Assembly: GCA_026131555.1 (NCBI GenBank)
Contig: JAMXJH010000001.1
Location: 1-64,000 of the forward strand
Origin: Aerococcaceae bacterium NML190073
Lineage (GTDB): Bacteria > Bacillota > Bacilli > Lactobacillales > Aerococcaceae
DNA: 64,000 nt
Direction: 5' to 3'
Shown: piece by piece, positions 8,521 through 17,689 of the stretch
Layout of the letters: every line of letters begins with the position of its first letter
Position numbering within the stretch: the first letter of the stretch is position 1
Notes under the pieces: model-generated
Databases searched by the model: none
Seen by the model: only the letters and a program-made list of their open reading frames with translations
Told to the model about the DNA's origin: nothing
Translations under genes and position numbers: made by a program

Positions 8521-9477
8521 ATGCCCAAACATACCATATCCACCAAAAAAACGATTGGGCATGGCATCGCTCACGGCAAGATCATTCTGATGGGCGAGCA
8601 TTCGGTTGTCTACGACTATCCGGCGATTGCGTTGCCATTCTATGCCGTTCAAGCCAATGTCAAAGTGCAAGCCAAGCACAACTTAACTGAACATCATTTA
8701 ACGTGCCAATATTATGACGGCCCTGTCAGCCGAATGCCGGAAGCTTTGGCGAATTTGAAGCATGCTGTCTACTTGACTTTTGAATGCTTAGAACAAGTGA
8801 ACCGGCCTTTGCATATCCAAATTGACAGTACCATTCCGCAAGAGCGCGGCATGGGTTCCTCTGCTGCCGTATCCGTGGCTTTAATTCGGGGAATTTGCGA
8901 CTTTTACGGCATTGTATTGCCGATTGAACAATTGCGTTATATCGCCAATCAAGCTGAAGTAATCGCCCACGCTACAACGAGCGGAATCGACACTTTGATG
9001 ACGAGTTCCGCACAACCGATTATTTATCACAAAGGACAAAATCCGTTACCCTTTGAACTAAATTTGAATGCTTATCTTGTTGTCGCTGACAGCGGACAGA
9101 CAGGACAAACGAAACTGGCTGTTCAGAAAGTTGCGGACTTGTTGGCAGAGAAACCTATTTTTGCACGGGAATCACTTGAAGCGATGGGCAGTTTCGTTCA
9201 GCGGGCTTACCGAGCCATTCAGCAGCAAGATGTGTCTGAGTTGGGACGCTTGATGTCCTACAATCATTATTATTTGAATCGAATCGGCGTTTCGACACCC
9301 GAAATTGACCAAATTGTCAATGCCGCTTGGCTATCCGGAGCACTCGGCGCCAAATTGACGGGAGGCGGTTTGGGCGGCTGCGTGATTGCCTTAGCACAAA
9401 CCGCTGATGACGCACAGCGCATTGCCAACGCCATGCAAAAAGTCGGCGCCATTCACACGTGGACGATGCCGATTTAG
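8521..9477 (+). CDS. mvaK1: Mevalonate kinase
   Basis: This GHMP-family kinase phosphorylates mevalonate at the 5 position. Motif 2 is RGMGSSAAVSVAL (phosphate loop) and motif 3 is KLTGGGLGGC near the C-terminus; the N-terminal GKIILMGEHSVVYDYPA is the family's substrate and ATP entry segment. An ATG at 8491 is in frame, but AAGGAGG sits just before the ATG at 8521, giving 318 residues. It is first of four genes that make isopentenyl and dimethylallyl diphosphate from mevalonate, the usual isoprenoid route in lactic acid cocci. Confidence 0.95.
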   Translation: MPKHTISTKKTIGHGIAHGKIILMGEHSVVYDYPAIALPFYAVQANVKVQAKHNLTEHHLTCQYYDGPVSRMPEALANLKHAVYLTFECLEQVNRPLHIQIDSTIPQERGMGSSAAVSVALIRGICDFYGIVLPIEQLRYIANQAEVIAHATTSGIDTLMTSSAQPIIYHKGQNPLPFELNLNAYLVVADSGQTGQTKLAVQKVADLLAEKPIFARESLEAMGSFVQRAYRAIQQQDVSELGRLMSYNHYYLNRIGVSTPEIDQIVNAAWLSGALGAKLTGGGLGGCVIALAQTADDAQRIANAMQKVGAIHTWTMPI

Positions 9478-9500
9478 GCACAAACAGAAAGGAATTACTG

Positions 9501-10493
9501 ATGATGACACCTACATTCCATGCTAAATACCGTGCGCACACTAATATCGCGCTCATTAAATATTGGGGCAAGCGACACCAAGCGCTTTTTTTGCCGGTAA
9601 CGAACAGCTTGTCCTTGACACTGGACGCTTTCTACACGGACACGGAAGTCCTGTTCGACGCATCATTCGCGCACGACCAATTCATTCTCAACGGCGAAGC
9701 GCAAGATGAAGCTGCCACAGCAAAGATTAGTCACTTTGTGGACCTTTTCCGCTACAAAAAAAGCATTCACCTTCCTGTCAAAGTCACTAGTGCGAATCAT
9801 GTGCCGACCGCTGCAGGATTAGCCTCTTCGGCTTCCGCTTTCGCTGCGCTCGCTTGCGCCTGCAACGCAGCTTTGGACCTCCAATTAAGTCCCCAACAAC
9901 TTTCCACTTATGCCAGACAAGGGTCCGGCAGTGCGAGTCGCAGTTTATTCGGCGGTTTTGTGGAATGGCACAAAGGACATGGCGAGGATAGCGATAGTAG
10001 CTTTGCCGAACCGATAGATGATGCCGATTGGGACATCGCCATGCTCGTTGTCATGCTTAACAAACAATCCAAAAAAATCAGCAGCCGTGTCGGTATGCAA
10101 CTCACAATGGAAACGTCCCCTTTTTATACGCTATGGGAAAGCGAAGTTGAACGCGACTTGATCGGTATCAAACAAGCAATCGTCGAACGCAACTTCGAGG
10201 AAATGGGACGTATCGCCGAGCACAACGCCATGAAAATGCATGCTACGATGATTGCAGCCAATCCTAGTTTCACGTACTGGGAACCTGATTCGCTCGTCGC
10301 CATGAACCTAGTGCGTCAATTACGTGAACAAGGTGTGCCTTGCTACTTCACAATGGATGCCGGTCCGAATGTCAAAGTACTGTGTCGCGCTAGTCAAGCA
10401 GAGTGGTTACGCCAACAATTTGTCAAGTACTTTGATAGTGACCAATTAGCGATTGCTAATCCGGGGCCCGCTCCGTATCCATTAGACATGTGA
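9501..10493 (+). CDS. mvaD: Diphosphomevalonate decarboxylase
   Basis: MvaD decarboxylates mevalonate diphosphate to isopentenyl diphosphate with ATP. It opens with the hallmark NIALIKYWGKR and has the phosphate loop AAGLASSASAFAALA; the GSGSASRSLFGGFVEW segment is also characteristic. A frame-consistent ATG at 9459 overlaps mvaK1, but AAAGGA precedes the ATG pair at 9501, giving 330 residues. It overlaps no functional start of the next gene, whose ribosome site lies across its stop codon. Confidence 0.95.
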   Translation: MMTPTFHAKYRAHTNIALIKYWGKRHQALFLPVTNSLSLTLDAFYTDTEVLFDASFAHDQFILNGEAQDEAATAKISHFVDLFRYKKSIHLPVKVTSANHVPTAAGLASSASAFAALACACNAALDLQLSPQQLSTYARQGSGSASRSLFGGFVEWHKGHGEDSDSSFAEPIDDADWDIAMLVVMLNKQSKKISSRVGMQLTMETSPFYTLWESEVERDLIGIKQAIVERNFEEMGRIAEHNAMKMHATMIAANPSFTYWEPDSLVAMNLVRQLREQGVPCYFTMDAGPNVKVLCRASQAEWLRQQFVKYFDSDQLAIANPGPAPYPLDM

Positions 10494-10501
10494 GGTGGGC
10501 G

Positions 10502-11614
10502 ATGTTTGAACGGTTAAACCACGCACACACACACACGTACACTGCGCGCATACCGGGGAAATTATTTGTTGCCGGTGAATATGCCATACTGGAAGCGGGA
10601 AACCCGGCAATTTTGTTTGCGGTCAATCAGTATCTGTCTTGCCGTGTCGCAACAAATTCCGTTGCCAACACGATTGAATTGTCATCTGATTTGCCGGAAC
10701 TGACTCCCCTTCAATTCAAAAGAAATGAACCAATACCCACTCACGCTCAATGGCGCTACGTTCTGTCTGCCATTCAAGTGGTAGAAGACTTAATAACAGC
10801 ATGGCAACAACCTTTACGTTGCTATCGGTTGCATTTTGCCACTGAGTTGATTGATGAACACGGCGCAAAGTACGGCTTTGGCTCAAGCGGAGCGGTAACC
10901 GTCGCAACGATTAAGGCGCTATTCTATTTCTATGGAATAGAAATCCAATCGCCTGAAACTTTATTCAAATTAGCAGCAATTGCTCTTACCCGCATGGGAA
11001 CAACCGGTAGTTTGGCGGATATTGCCGTCAACTGCTATGGCGGCTGGGTGTTCTATCGCTCATTAGACCGCCAATGGTTAGCAAAGCAATTAGCCTGCCA
11101 TGTGCCAATCGAAACCTTATTAACCTGCGCATGGCCACACCTTACAATTGAATCATTGGCTGCCCCAACTAATCTACAAGTTCACATTGGTTGGACCACT
11201 AGCCCTGCTTCAACCGACCAACATGTCCAATCTTTCCACACGCAAAAAGAAAAACACCCCGCATTATACCAGCAATTCATCAAAGACAGCGCTGACGCGG
11301 TACACCGCATGAAGTCAGCTTTTGACCAACAAGACGTTGCGCAACTTCAACAAGCGTTAACTGACGCACGCCACTTATTGCTGACGCTCGACCAAGCTTA
11401 CAACTTATCTATCGAAACACCGGCTTTGAAACATTTGATTAACTTGGCCGAACAACACGGTTTCGTCGCGAAATCATCCGGTGCCGGTGGCGGAGACTGC
11501 GGCATTGCCTTCAGTTACCAATCTCAAAATAACGCGCCCTTATTGCAAGCATGGCGTGAAGCGGGAATTATTCCCTTATCGCTCGGAATTGCCCCGAGCC
11601 AAATCAATGAATAG
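10502..11614 (+). CDS. mvaK2: Phosphomevalonate kinase
   Basis: This GHMP kinase converts phosphomevalonate to the diphosphate. PGKLFVAGEYAILE near the start, YGFGSSGAVTVATIKA in the middle and KSSGAGGGDCGIA near the end are its three motifs. An ATG at 10490 overlaps the mvaD stop, but GAGGTGGGC before the ATG at 10502 decides the start (370 residues). The N-terminus holds a His/Thr run encoded by a CA dinucleotide tract at 10524-10536, which could slip during replication. Confidence 0.94.
   Translation: MFERLNHAHTHTYTARIPGKLFVAGEYAILEAGNPAILFAVNQYLSCRVATNSVANTIELSSDLPELTPLQFKRNEPIPTHAQWRYVLSAIQVVEDLITAWQQPLRCYRLHFATELIDEHGAKYGFGSSGAVTVATIKALFYFYGIEIQSPETLFKLAAIALTRMGTTGSLADIAVNCYGGWVFYRSLDRQWLAKQLACHVPIETLLTCAWPHLTIESLAAPTNLQVHIGWTTSPASTDQHVQSFHTQKEKHPALYQQFIKDSADAVHRMKSAFDQQDVAQLQQALTDARHLLLTLDQAYNLSIETPALKHLINLAEQHGFVAKSSGAGGGDCGIAFSYQSQNNAPLLQAWREAGIIPLSLGIAPSQINE
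10524..10536 (+). repeat. CA dinucleotide tract inside the mvaK2 5' end
   Basis: Six and a half CA units lie codons 8-12 into mvaK2 and encode alternating His and Thr. A slip of one unit would shift the frame close to the start. Confidence 0.6.
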
Positions 11615-11623
11615 AGGTGTTCC

Positions 11624-12709
11624 ATGAACCAACCAACCACACATCAAATGGGCGAGCGCAAAGATGACCACGTCAATTTAGCACTCAACCAACAAGGCGA
11701 ACTTCCCGTTTCTGACTTCGACGCGATTCGCTTCGTCCATCATTCATTTGCTCCCATAACAATGTCAGACATTCAATTGACAACCAACTGGGCAAATAAT
11801 ACGCATCGCCTACCATTTTATATCAATGGTATGACAGGTGGCTCAACCTATACAAAAGACTTCAACCGCAAACTTGCCGAAGTAGCTCGTGAAACAGGAC
11901 TTGCCATGGCGTCCGGTTCTGTCAGTATCGCTATGAAAGATGCCAGTACAGCAGATAGCTTCACGATTATTCGCGAGGTCAATCCGCAAGGTTTCGTCAT
12001 GGCTAATTTGGGTGCCCACCACACATTGGATAACGCGCGCAAAGCTGTGGATTTACTCCAAGCGAATGCCTTACAAATTCATTTGAATGTCCCGCAAGAA
12101 GTTGTTATGCCGGAAGGCGATCGTGATTTTCGAACTTGGTCGGACAATATTGCTCAAATTGTGGAACAACTGCACGTTCCCGTTATTGTAAAAGAAGTCG
12201 GCTTTGGCATGAGTCGCCAAACTATCCAACATTTAATGGATTTGGGTGTTCAAACGATTGACGTCAGCGGTCGCGGCGGAACTAACTTCATCCGAATTGA
12301 GAACAGCCGTCGTGATCAGCTAGACTTCTCACTACTTAACGGCTGGGGACAATCGACCGTTGAATCGTTACTCGAAGCCTCCCCTTTTACCAAAAAAACA
12401 ACCATTCTAGCAAGCGGCGGCATCCGACATTATCTCGACATTGTGAAGTGTTTGGCATTGGGTGCTTCAGCCGTCGGATTATCCGGCAAATTCTTGTCTA
12501 CAGTACACCATGAGGGCGTTGCAGCTACCATTGATTTAGTGAATCAATGGCAAGAAAGTATTCAACATCTGATGTTAATGCTAGGTTGCCCTAACATTGA
12601 GACTTTAAGGAACACCGACCTAATCTTGACAGGCTCCTTACGTGATTGGGCGAACGACCGTCAAATTGACCTCGCCGACCTAGCCAATCGCCATTCTTAC
12701 AAACGATAA
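11624..12709 (+). CDS. fni: Type 2 isopentenyl-diphosphate delta-isomerase (FMN-dependent)
   Basis: Fni interconverts isopentenyl and dimethylallyl diphosphate using reduced FMN and NADPH. The N-terminal RKDDHVNLAL, the FYINGMTGG loop, the VKEVGFGMS strand and the glycine-rich phosphate-binding VSGRGGTNF and ASGGIR segments fit the TIM-barrel family. Length, 361 residues, is normal. AGAGGTG precedes the ATG, 9 bases after mvaK2. It closes the operon, ahead of a strong bidirectional terminator. Confidence 0.95.
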   Translation: MNQPTTHQMGERKDDHVNLALNQQGELPVSDFDAIRFVHHSFAPITMSDIQLTTNWANNTHRLPFYINGMTGGSTYTKDFNRKLAEVARETGLAMASGSVSIAMKDASTADSFTIIREVNPQGFVMANLGAHHTLDNARKAVDLLQANALQIHLNVPQEVVMPEGDRDFRTWSDNIAQIVEQLHVPVIVKEVGFGMSRQTIQHLMDLGVQTIDVSGRGGTNFIRIENSRRDQLDFSLLNGWGQSTVESLLEASPFTKKTTILASGGIRHYLDIVKCLALGASAVGLSGKFLSTVHHEGVAATIDLVNQWQESIQHLMLMLGCPNIETLRNTDLILTGSLRDWANDRQIDLADLANRHSYKR

Positions 12710-12715
12710 GAACCA

Positions 12716-12805
12716 AAAAAACACATGAACTCTATCTATCAAACTGCTATCCCCTTTATTCCAATGATAAAGGTACAGATTAACTATAGAGTTCATGTGT
12801 TTTTT
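12716..12805. terminator. Bidirectional terminator with a 20-bp perfect stem and branched loop
   Basis: Bases 12716-12735 pair perfectly with 12786-12805, with A and T runs at the ends so that it works on both strands. The 50-base loop contains another stem, CCTTTAT with ATAAAGG. It separates convergent fni and the thioredoxin-like gene. Confidence 0.8.
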
Positions 12806-12816
12806 ATATGTAATCT

Positions 12817-13254
12817 TTATTTCAAGAGCGCTAGGTCTTCTTCAATCTTATCCGGTTGTGCTTGGTCTGTCGGATAAATGACGGTGCCATCTGCCTTGTA
12901 AACTACTAAACTTGGTACAAAGCGAATGCCGGCACGCTCTCTGTACGCTTCGATTTGCGGATTATTTGCGATATCCAATACGTCCAAATACGCAATACGC
13001 ACGTTGTGCTTCTTGGATAATCTCAACAAACCGGGAACGTATTCTCTACAATCCGGACACGTTTCACGTCCGACGTACAAAATAAACGCTTCTTTATTCT
13101 CATGCATTTTGTCGACGGTTGCAACATCCACTTTCTCAAATTGAGCAACTACTGTCTTATAATCTGTCGGCTCCGTAAAAAAGTTTTGGTAAATAACTAA
13201 ACCGCCTATCGCCACCATCACTGCCGCGAATAAGCCTAATATAAATTTCTGCAT
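12817..13254 (-). CDS. Membrane-anchored thioredoxin-like protein
   Basis: The protein has 145 residues from the ATG at 13254, which follows a GGGGAG site; the longer frame lacks one. One N-terminal membrane segment (about 4-22) is followed by an extracytoplasmic thioredoxin fold. The active-site pair is C66 and C69 in ETCPDC. The family includes proteins annotated as bacteriocin transport accessory proteins and surface thiol oxidoreductases. The fold and topology are clear; substrate is unknown. It is convergent with the mevalonate operon and separate from the exporter genes upstream. Confidence 0.75.
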   Translation of the reverse strand: MQKFILGLFAAVMVAIGGLVIYQNFFTEPTDYKTVVAQFEKVDVATVDKMHENKEAFILYVGRETCPDCREYVPGLLRLSKKHNVRIAYLDVLDIANNPQIEAYRERAGIRFVPSLVVYKADGTVIYPTDQAQPDKIEEDLALLK

Positions 13255-13374
13255 GCTAGTTTCTCCCCTATTCAGAGTAATTTTCGTCTTTCTGACTGTG
13301 GTTATCATAGCATACAGCAAGTTGTCTTGACAAGCTATTTATTCAAACTAAGATAGGAATGTTTATATAGCGAC

Positions 13375-14502
13375 TTAATGGCGTTGCTTGATGCGTGTAA
13401 TAGTTTGTGCCACGACGAAATAAGTCACCATGAATAGCGCTAATATCATCAACGGTTGGAGGTAGGATTCATGTTGCAAAACAGCTTCATTGGCTTGCAC
13501 TAAATAATAAACCGGGAACAACTTAGCAAATTGTTGCACATTACTGTCCAGAAATTCAATTGGTACAAACACACCTGAAGTAAAGGCTAAACCTAAGCCG
13601 AGCACCGTACTTAATGAAGAATAGACAATTTTTTTGTCCCCAGCCAAGACGACACACAAATATGTCAATGACAATATCGTCAACGTTGATACAGTAGCAA
13701 TCGCAACATAATGATAGAATTCACTGAATTGCAGTAGCGTAGGTTGGATGCACAAAGCTAGCGCAATGAATAGGCTGAACAGAATCACCGTAACAACAGC
13801 ACCACCTAGAAATTTCTGACGATTGATGTGCAAGAGTGATAATGCGGAAATTCGTTGGCGAGTCGCCACGCCCTTCCCTTCAAAATCAGCCATCACTACT
13901 CCCATGAGACTGATAAACAGCATGATGAGCATGTAGCCCAACATATTGAAGTAATATTTCCCCCATATAATCGTGTAATTGGCAGGTGTTTCACCATTTG
14001 GCGAGAGAATTTGAGTATTGGCTCGCTTGTTGAGCAATTCGCGTAAACGTTCCGTATCGAAATTGTTCGCTTTAATGAGCGCATTGGCGAATGTGAAGTA
14101 ACGATTAATATCCATTCTTAACATCGCGGCACCAACGCTCTTATCACTGGTAATCACTTGAATATCCGATAACTGTGCCGTCGCTGTTTGTTCAATATCC
14201 TTTGGCAAAATAATCGCACCATCAATGGCGTCTGTATAGACTTGCTCACGCAATACCGTTTCGGCACTGTCGACGAGGGTGACGTTATTTTTCTCTGAGA
14301 GGTATGCAATGAAATCTTCCGCCAGAGGGTCAGCTTCCGGTGCCACCACCGATAATGTCAAGGGAATATCACTGAATGTCGAATCTGCTTGAGGCAATTG
14401 CCTAGTACTCACAAATGTGAAGAACATAAAGATTGCCAATTGTATAAAAATCAGCCATTTATAACGCCAAACAATGCGCAAAAAATACTTAAACACTGTC
14501 AT
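13375..14502 (-). CDS. ABC-2 type exporter permease
   Basis: This 375-residue protein has an N-terminal membrane helix, a large extracytoplasmic domain (about 40-170) and five or six C-terminal helices. That is the architecture of ABC-2 (YhgE/YadH-like) permeases. AAGGAGG precedes the ATG, and the gene overlaps the previous permease by 14 bases. With the second permease and the ATPase it forms one transporter, probably exporting a drug, lipid or peptide. Substrate cannot be inferred. A two-component system lies divergently upstream of the operon. Confidence 0.8.
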   Translation of the reverse strand: MTVFKYFLRIVWRYKWLIFIQLAIFMFFTFVSTRQLPQADSTFSDIPLTLSVVAPEADPLAEDFIAYLSEKNNVTLVDSAETVLREQVYTDAIDGAIILPKDIEQTATAQLSDIQVITSDKSVGAAMLRMDINRYFTFANALIKANNFDTERLRELLNKRANTQILSPNGETPANYTIIWGKYYFNMLGYMLIMLFISLMGVVMADFEGKGVATRQRISALSLLHINRQKFLGGAVVTVILFSLFIALALCIQPTLLQFSEFYHYVAIATVSTLTILSLTYLCVVLAGDKKIVYSSLSTVLGLGLAFTSGVFVPIEFLDSNVQQFAKLFPVYYLVQANEAVLQHESYLQPLMILALFMVTYFVVAQTITRIKQRH

Positions 14503-15559
14503 ATTGAACCCTCCTTAAGAATCCATAAGCGATGCCGTAAGCTATTGCGCTGTACAATGCCAAGCCAGCAACTGCCGTCCATGCTACCTGAGGTTGTCCC
14601 AAATTGTTCACGCGCAATAATGTATTGGTAACTAAACCAATCGGATTCCACTCGTTTAAGAAAGGCATGGTCTTTTCGATGAATAGCCGTGCCATCGGTC
14701 CCATCATACCGGCAAAAGCCGACAACAACAAATTCACAATTAGCGTAATATTCGACTTCGCTTCCAAAGATAGGCGGCTGGAATACCCGACTGCAAAACC
14801 GAATGCCGTTGCCGCAATATTTCCCATTGTCAAGACTAATAGACTTAGACCAACTTCTTGGAACAGTGGGATTTTCAATATGAAAATGGCGTAAGCAACA
14901 AAGAGCAAGTTCGCCAACAAATTAAGCAAGACAGTTAGCAGAAATGATACCCACAACATCATGCCTTTCGATAGTGGCGTCATCGCCAAACGTGCACCCA
15001 ACTCAGATAAATTCGGTTGCAAAAGCGTGCACATATAAATACTGTTGAACATCGCATAGAAGCAGACTGATGCCAACAATGCGTAGAACGCCAAGGTCAT
15101 AAAACTGCCTTCTTGATCGACGGTTCGGGTGTACTGATGCTCGAAATCCAAATGTCGGGCATCCATTCCCAATGCTTGTGCTTGCACAATCTGATCGAGC
15201 ACTCGCCGAATAATTGTCGGCTCTAAACCGGTCGCCGAACGAACATTCAATGAGAAATCCGCTTCGATGTATCCTTCGACTTTTTTGTCGAAAAGCAATT
15301 CCTTGCCGGCAGCATCGGATTCCACCGGCGTCACCTCTAATATATCCACTTCTTGTAGAATAGTCTTCGCCATGCTATTATCCGCAACAGCGACCGGAAT
15401 CACATCCATTTGGCGATTATCTATATTACCAAATGCGAAATAAAACAGCGACCCTAACAAAATCGGGTACAAAATAGTCCAAAAACTGAACGAAAAATCC
15501 AACAGAACAGATTTCGCCAAATACCTAAAAATCCGAAAAAACTGTTTCATATCAATCAC
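14489..15559 (-). CDS. ABC-2 type exporter permease
   Basis: Architecture matches its downstream partner: helix, extracytoplasmic domain with alpha/beta character, then a C-terminal helix bundle. The start is uncertain. A GTG at 15559 lies 5 bases after AAAGGA and overlaps the ATPase stop, while an ATG at 15550 is three codons later; the longest frame (to 15595) has no site. The overlap implies translational coupling with the ATPase gene. The pair likely forms a heterodimeric pore. Confidence 0.8.
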   Translation of the reverse strand: MIDMKQFFRIFRYLAKSVLLDFSFSFWTILYPILLGSLFYFAFGNIDNRQMDVIPVAVADNSMAKTILQEVDILEVTPVESDAAGKELLFDKKVEGYIEADFSLNVRSATGLEPTIIRRVLDQIVQAQALGMDARHLDFEHQYTRTVDQEGSFMTLAFYALLASVCFYAMFNSIYMCTLLQPNLSELGARLAMTPLSKGMMLWVSFLLTVLLNLLANLLFVAYAIFILKIPLFQEVGLSLLVLTMGNIAATAFGFAVGYSSRLSLEAKSNITLIVNLLLSAFAGMMGPMARLFIEKTMPFLNEWNPIGLVTNTLLRVNNLGQPQVAWTAVAGLALYSAIAYGIAYGFLRRVQYDSV

Positions 15560-16490
15560 GCAATTCCTTTCCTGTAAATGCCAAAAACACATCACTCAAA
15601 CTCGGTTGCTCACTATACAACTTTAAGTAAGTTTGCTGACATTCCTGCAAAAGCAATGCTACATTTACCACATTGTTGCCCACCTGCTTAAATTGAAAGA
15701 CAACCGTTTGCTTGTGTACCGTCATATCCTGAATATTTGGTAGTTCCGCCAAACGTGCTTTCAACTCCTCGCTCACTTCTTGTACCAATTCCAAATGCAC
15801 GATTTCCTTCGTGGCTACTTGTGCCTTCAATTCGCTTGATGAACCGGACACAACATTACGCCCTTTATCCATAATCACAATTCGGTCGCACAAATAATCT
15901 GCCTCGTCTAAATAATGCGTCGTATAGACAACTGTACTCCCCGCTTCATTCAATTGCTTAACCCCATCCAAAATAAATTGGCGACTTTGCGCATCTACCG
16001 CCACAGTCGGCTCATCCATAAAGATGAGTTTCGGCTGATGAACAACACCGCAAGCAATATTCAATCGTCGCTTCAAACCGCCACTCAATTTCTTAGGATA
16101 AAATTTGCGATACTCTCCAATTTGAACAAAGTCCAGCGCCTCTTCTACATAACGCTGGCGCAACTCCTTCTCCGAAATATATAACCCGCAGAAAAAGTCA
16201 ATGTTCTCATAAACCGTCAAATTTTCAAAATACGCTAATTCTTGCGGCACAATGCCGATTTGACGTTTCAACTCTGTATCTTTCGTTGTCATTTTGCGAT
16301 TGAAAATTTGAATGTCTCCATGGTCGTGGGTCAACAAATTGAGCATGCAATGAATCGCCGTGGTTTTGCCACATCCATTCGGTCCTAATAATCCGAGAAT
16401 TTCGCCTTCTTCTACCGTTAAATTGAAATAATCTAAGGCGACCACTTCCTTATAACGCTTCACTAAATCTTTTACTTGTATCACTTGCAT
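15552..16490 (-). CDS. ABC exporter ATP-binding protein
   Basis: The ATPase has Walker A GPNGCGKTT, signature LSGGLKRR and Walker B LIFMDEPTVAVD, followed by the switch histidine in TTHYLDEAD. The C-terminal extension of about 80 residues is typical of drug-exporter type (CcmA/DrrA-like) ATPases. GGGG at proper spacing supports the ATG at 16490 (312 residues), rather than the frame start at 16511. It heads a three-gene exporter operon divergent from a histidine kinase gene, suggesting that the exporter is that system's target. Confidence 0.92.
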   Translation of the reverse strand: MQVIQVKDLVKRYKEVVALDYFNLTVEEGEILGLLGPNGCGKTTAIHCMLNLLTHDHGDIQIFNRKMTTKDTELKRQIGIVPQELAYFENLTVYENIDFFCGLYISEKELRQRYVEEALDFVQIGEYRKFYPKKLSGGLKRRLNIACGVVHQPKLIFMDEPTVAVDAQSRQFILDGVKQLNEAGSTVVYTTHYLDEADYLCDRIVIMDKGRNVVSGSSSELKAQVATKEIVHLELVQEVSEELKARLAELPNIQDMTVHKQTVVFQFKQVGNNVVNVALLLQECQQTYLKLYSEQPSLSDVFLAFTGKELRD

Positions 16491-16652
16491 ACGAATTCCC
16501 CTTTCTAACACTTTAAATCTGCACTTTAATTATAAGACGCCGAGAAAGTGAATGATAGTGTGGTCTGTCACTTCCGAATGTGACAAATGTCATCTTGTTG
16601 CGTTTGCAAATTGATTGTAGTATCTTAGAGACAAGATGAAAGGAGGAATATC

Positions 16653-17687
16653 ATGCGAGCATTTATCGAGCAAACATTGCTTGTCAGTTTAAGTTATATG
16701 ACTGCATTGCTGATATCACCACAACATTCCATTGCAACTATGTTGCTTGTCTATAGCTTGATGCTGTCGATGCGCCTAATTCCCTTCCTGCTCATACGTT
16801 ACATGACGCTGGCAGCACTGATTACTTACTGTTTATTCAACCCTCAAGCTGCCATTTACGTACCTGTTGTCATTTATTATTGCTGGCAATACTTCTATCC
16901 GATTGGTGGACTGAGCGGCATTCTACTACTCTTCCATTGGCAGCCCGTCACCTTCATCATCGCATTATTGGCAACTTACCTTGCATTACGCACACGCCAT
17001 GACCTGCTTTTCTTGGCAAAAAGCACTCAAACCCGCAATCGCTTGGAGCTGGATAAAGTGCATTTACGCCAACAACAATTACAATTCGAAAAGGAACAGC
17101 TTCGCCATATTGAACTGGCTACTCTTGAAGAACGTAATCGCATCGCTCACCGGCTACACGATTCAATCGGACACTTGATTAGCAGCAGTATCCTGCAATT
17201 GGAGGCATTGCAAATCATTTCGCAAGAAACGGTCGTACAAGAGCGCTTAGCGTTGCTCTCCGAATTGATGCAAGACGGCATGAATGATATTCGCCATAAT
17301 TTGCATAATTTATATGACGAATCCTTTGATTTACACGCAAAAATCATCCAAGTTTGTCAACCTTTAGAAGAGCTTGACCTGCATTTAACGTATGCGATTG
17401 ATTCCGCCTTAAGTCTGTCCCTCAAAGTAGATCTACTTTCGATTGTGCAGGAACTCGTTGCTAACTATCAGAAGCATTCCAACGCAACTTCAATCAAATT
17501 AGTCATCATTGAGCAACCGAATTTTTGGTCGATTTCTTATCGGGATAACGGCACATTTACTCAAACAGACTTCTCAGGTATCGGCTTATTATCCATGTCC
17601 GATACCGCAAAAAAATATCACGGCAATTTGACGCTTCATACCCAAGATGGATTCGGCGTCCATATTGTCTTGATGAAAGGAGACTAG
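16653..17687 (+). CDS. Sensor histidine kinase, NarL/LuxR-partner type
   Basis: The N-terminal 110 residues form about four or five membrane helices with almost no external loop, as in intramembrane-sensing kinases. A coiled linker (about 120-158) leads to the HisKA_3 box RIAHRLHDSIGH with phosphoacceptor H169. The ATPase domain has N271 in the N-box, DNG (298-300) and GIGL (309-312). AAAGGAGG precedes the ATG. The response regulator gene begins two bases after its stop. Divergent placement from the exporter operon suggests that it senses the exporter's substrate or envelope stress (inference). Confidence 0.9.
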   Translation: MRAFIEQTLLVSLSYMTALLISPQHSIATMLLVYSLMLSMRLIPFLLIRYMTLAALITYCLFNPQAAIYVPVVIYYCWQYFYPIGGLSGILLLFHWQPVTFIIALLATYLALRTRHDLLFLAKSTQTRNRLELDKVHLRQQQLQFEKEQLRHIELATLEERNRIAHRLHDSIGHLISSSILQLEALQIISQETVVQERLALLSELMQDGMNDIRHNLHNLYDESFDLHAKIIQVCQPLEELDLHLTYAIDSALSLSLKVDLLSIVQELVANYQKHSNATSIKLVIIEQPNFWSISYRDNGTFTQTDFSGIGLLSMSDTAKKYHGNLTLHTQDGFGVHIVLMKGD

Positions 17688-17689
17688 CA

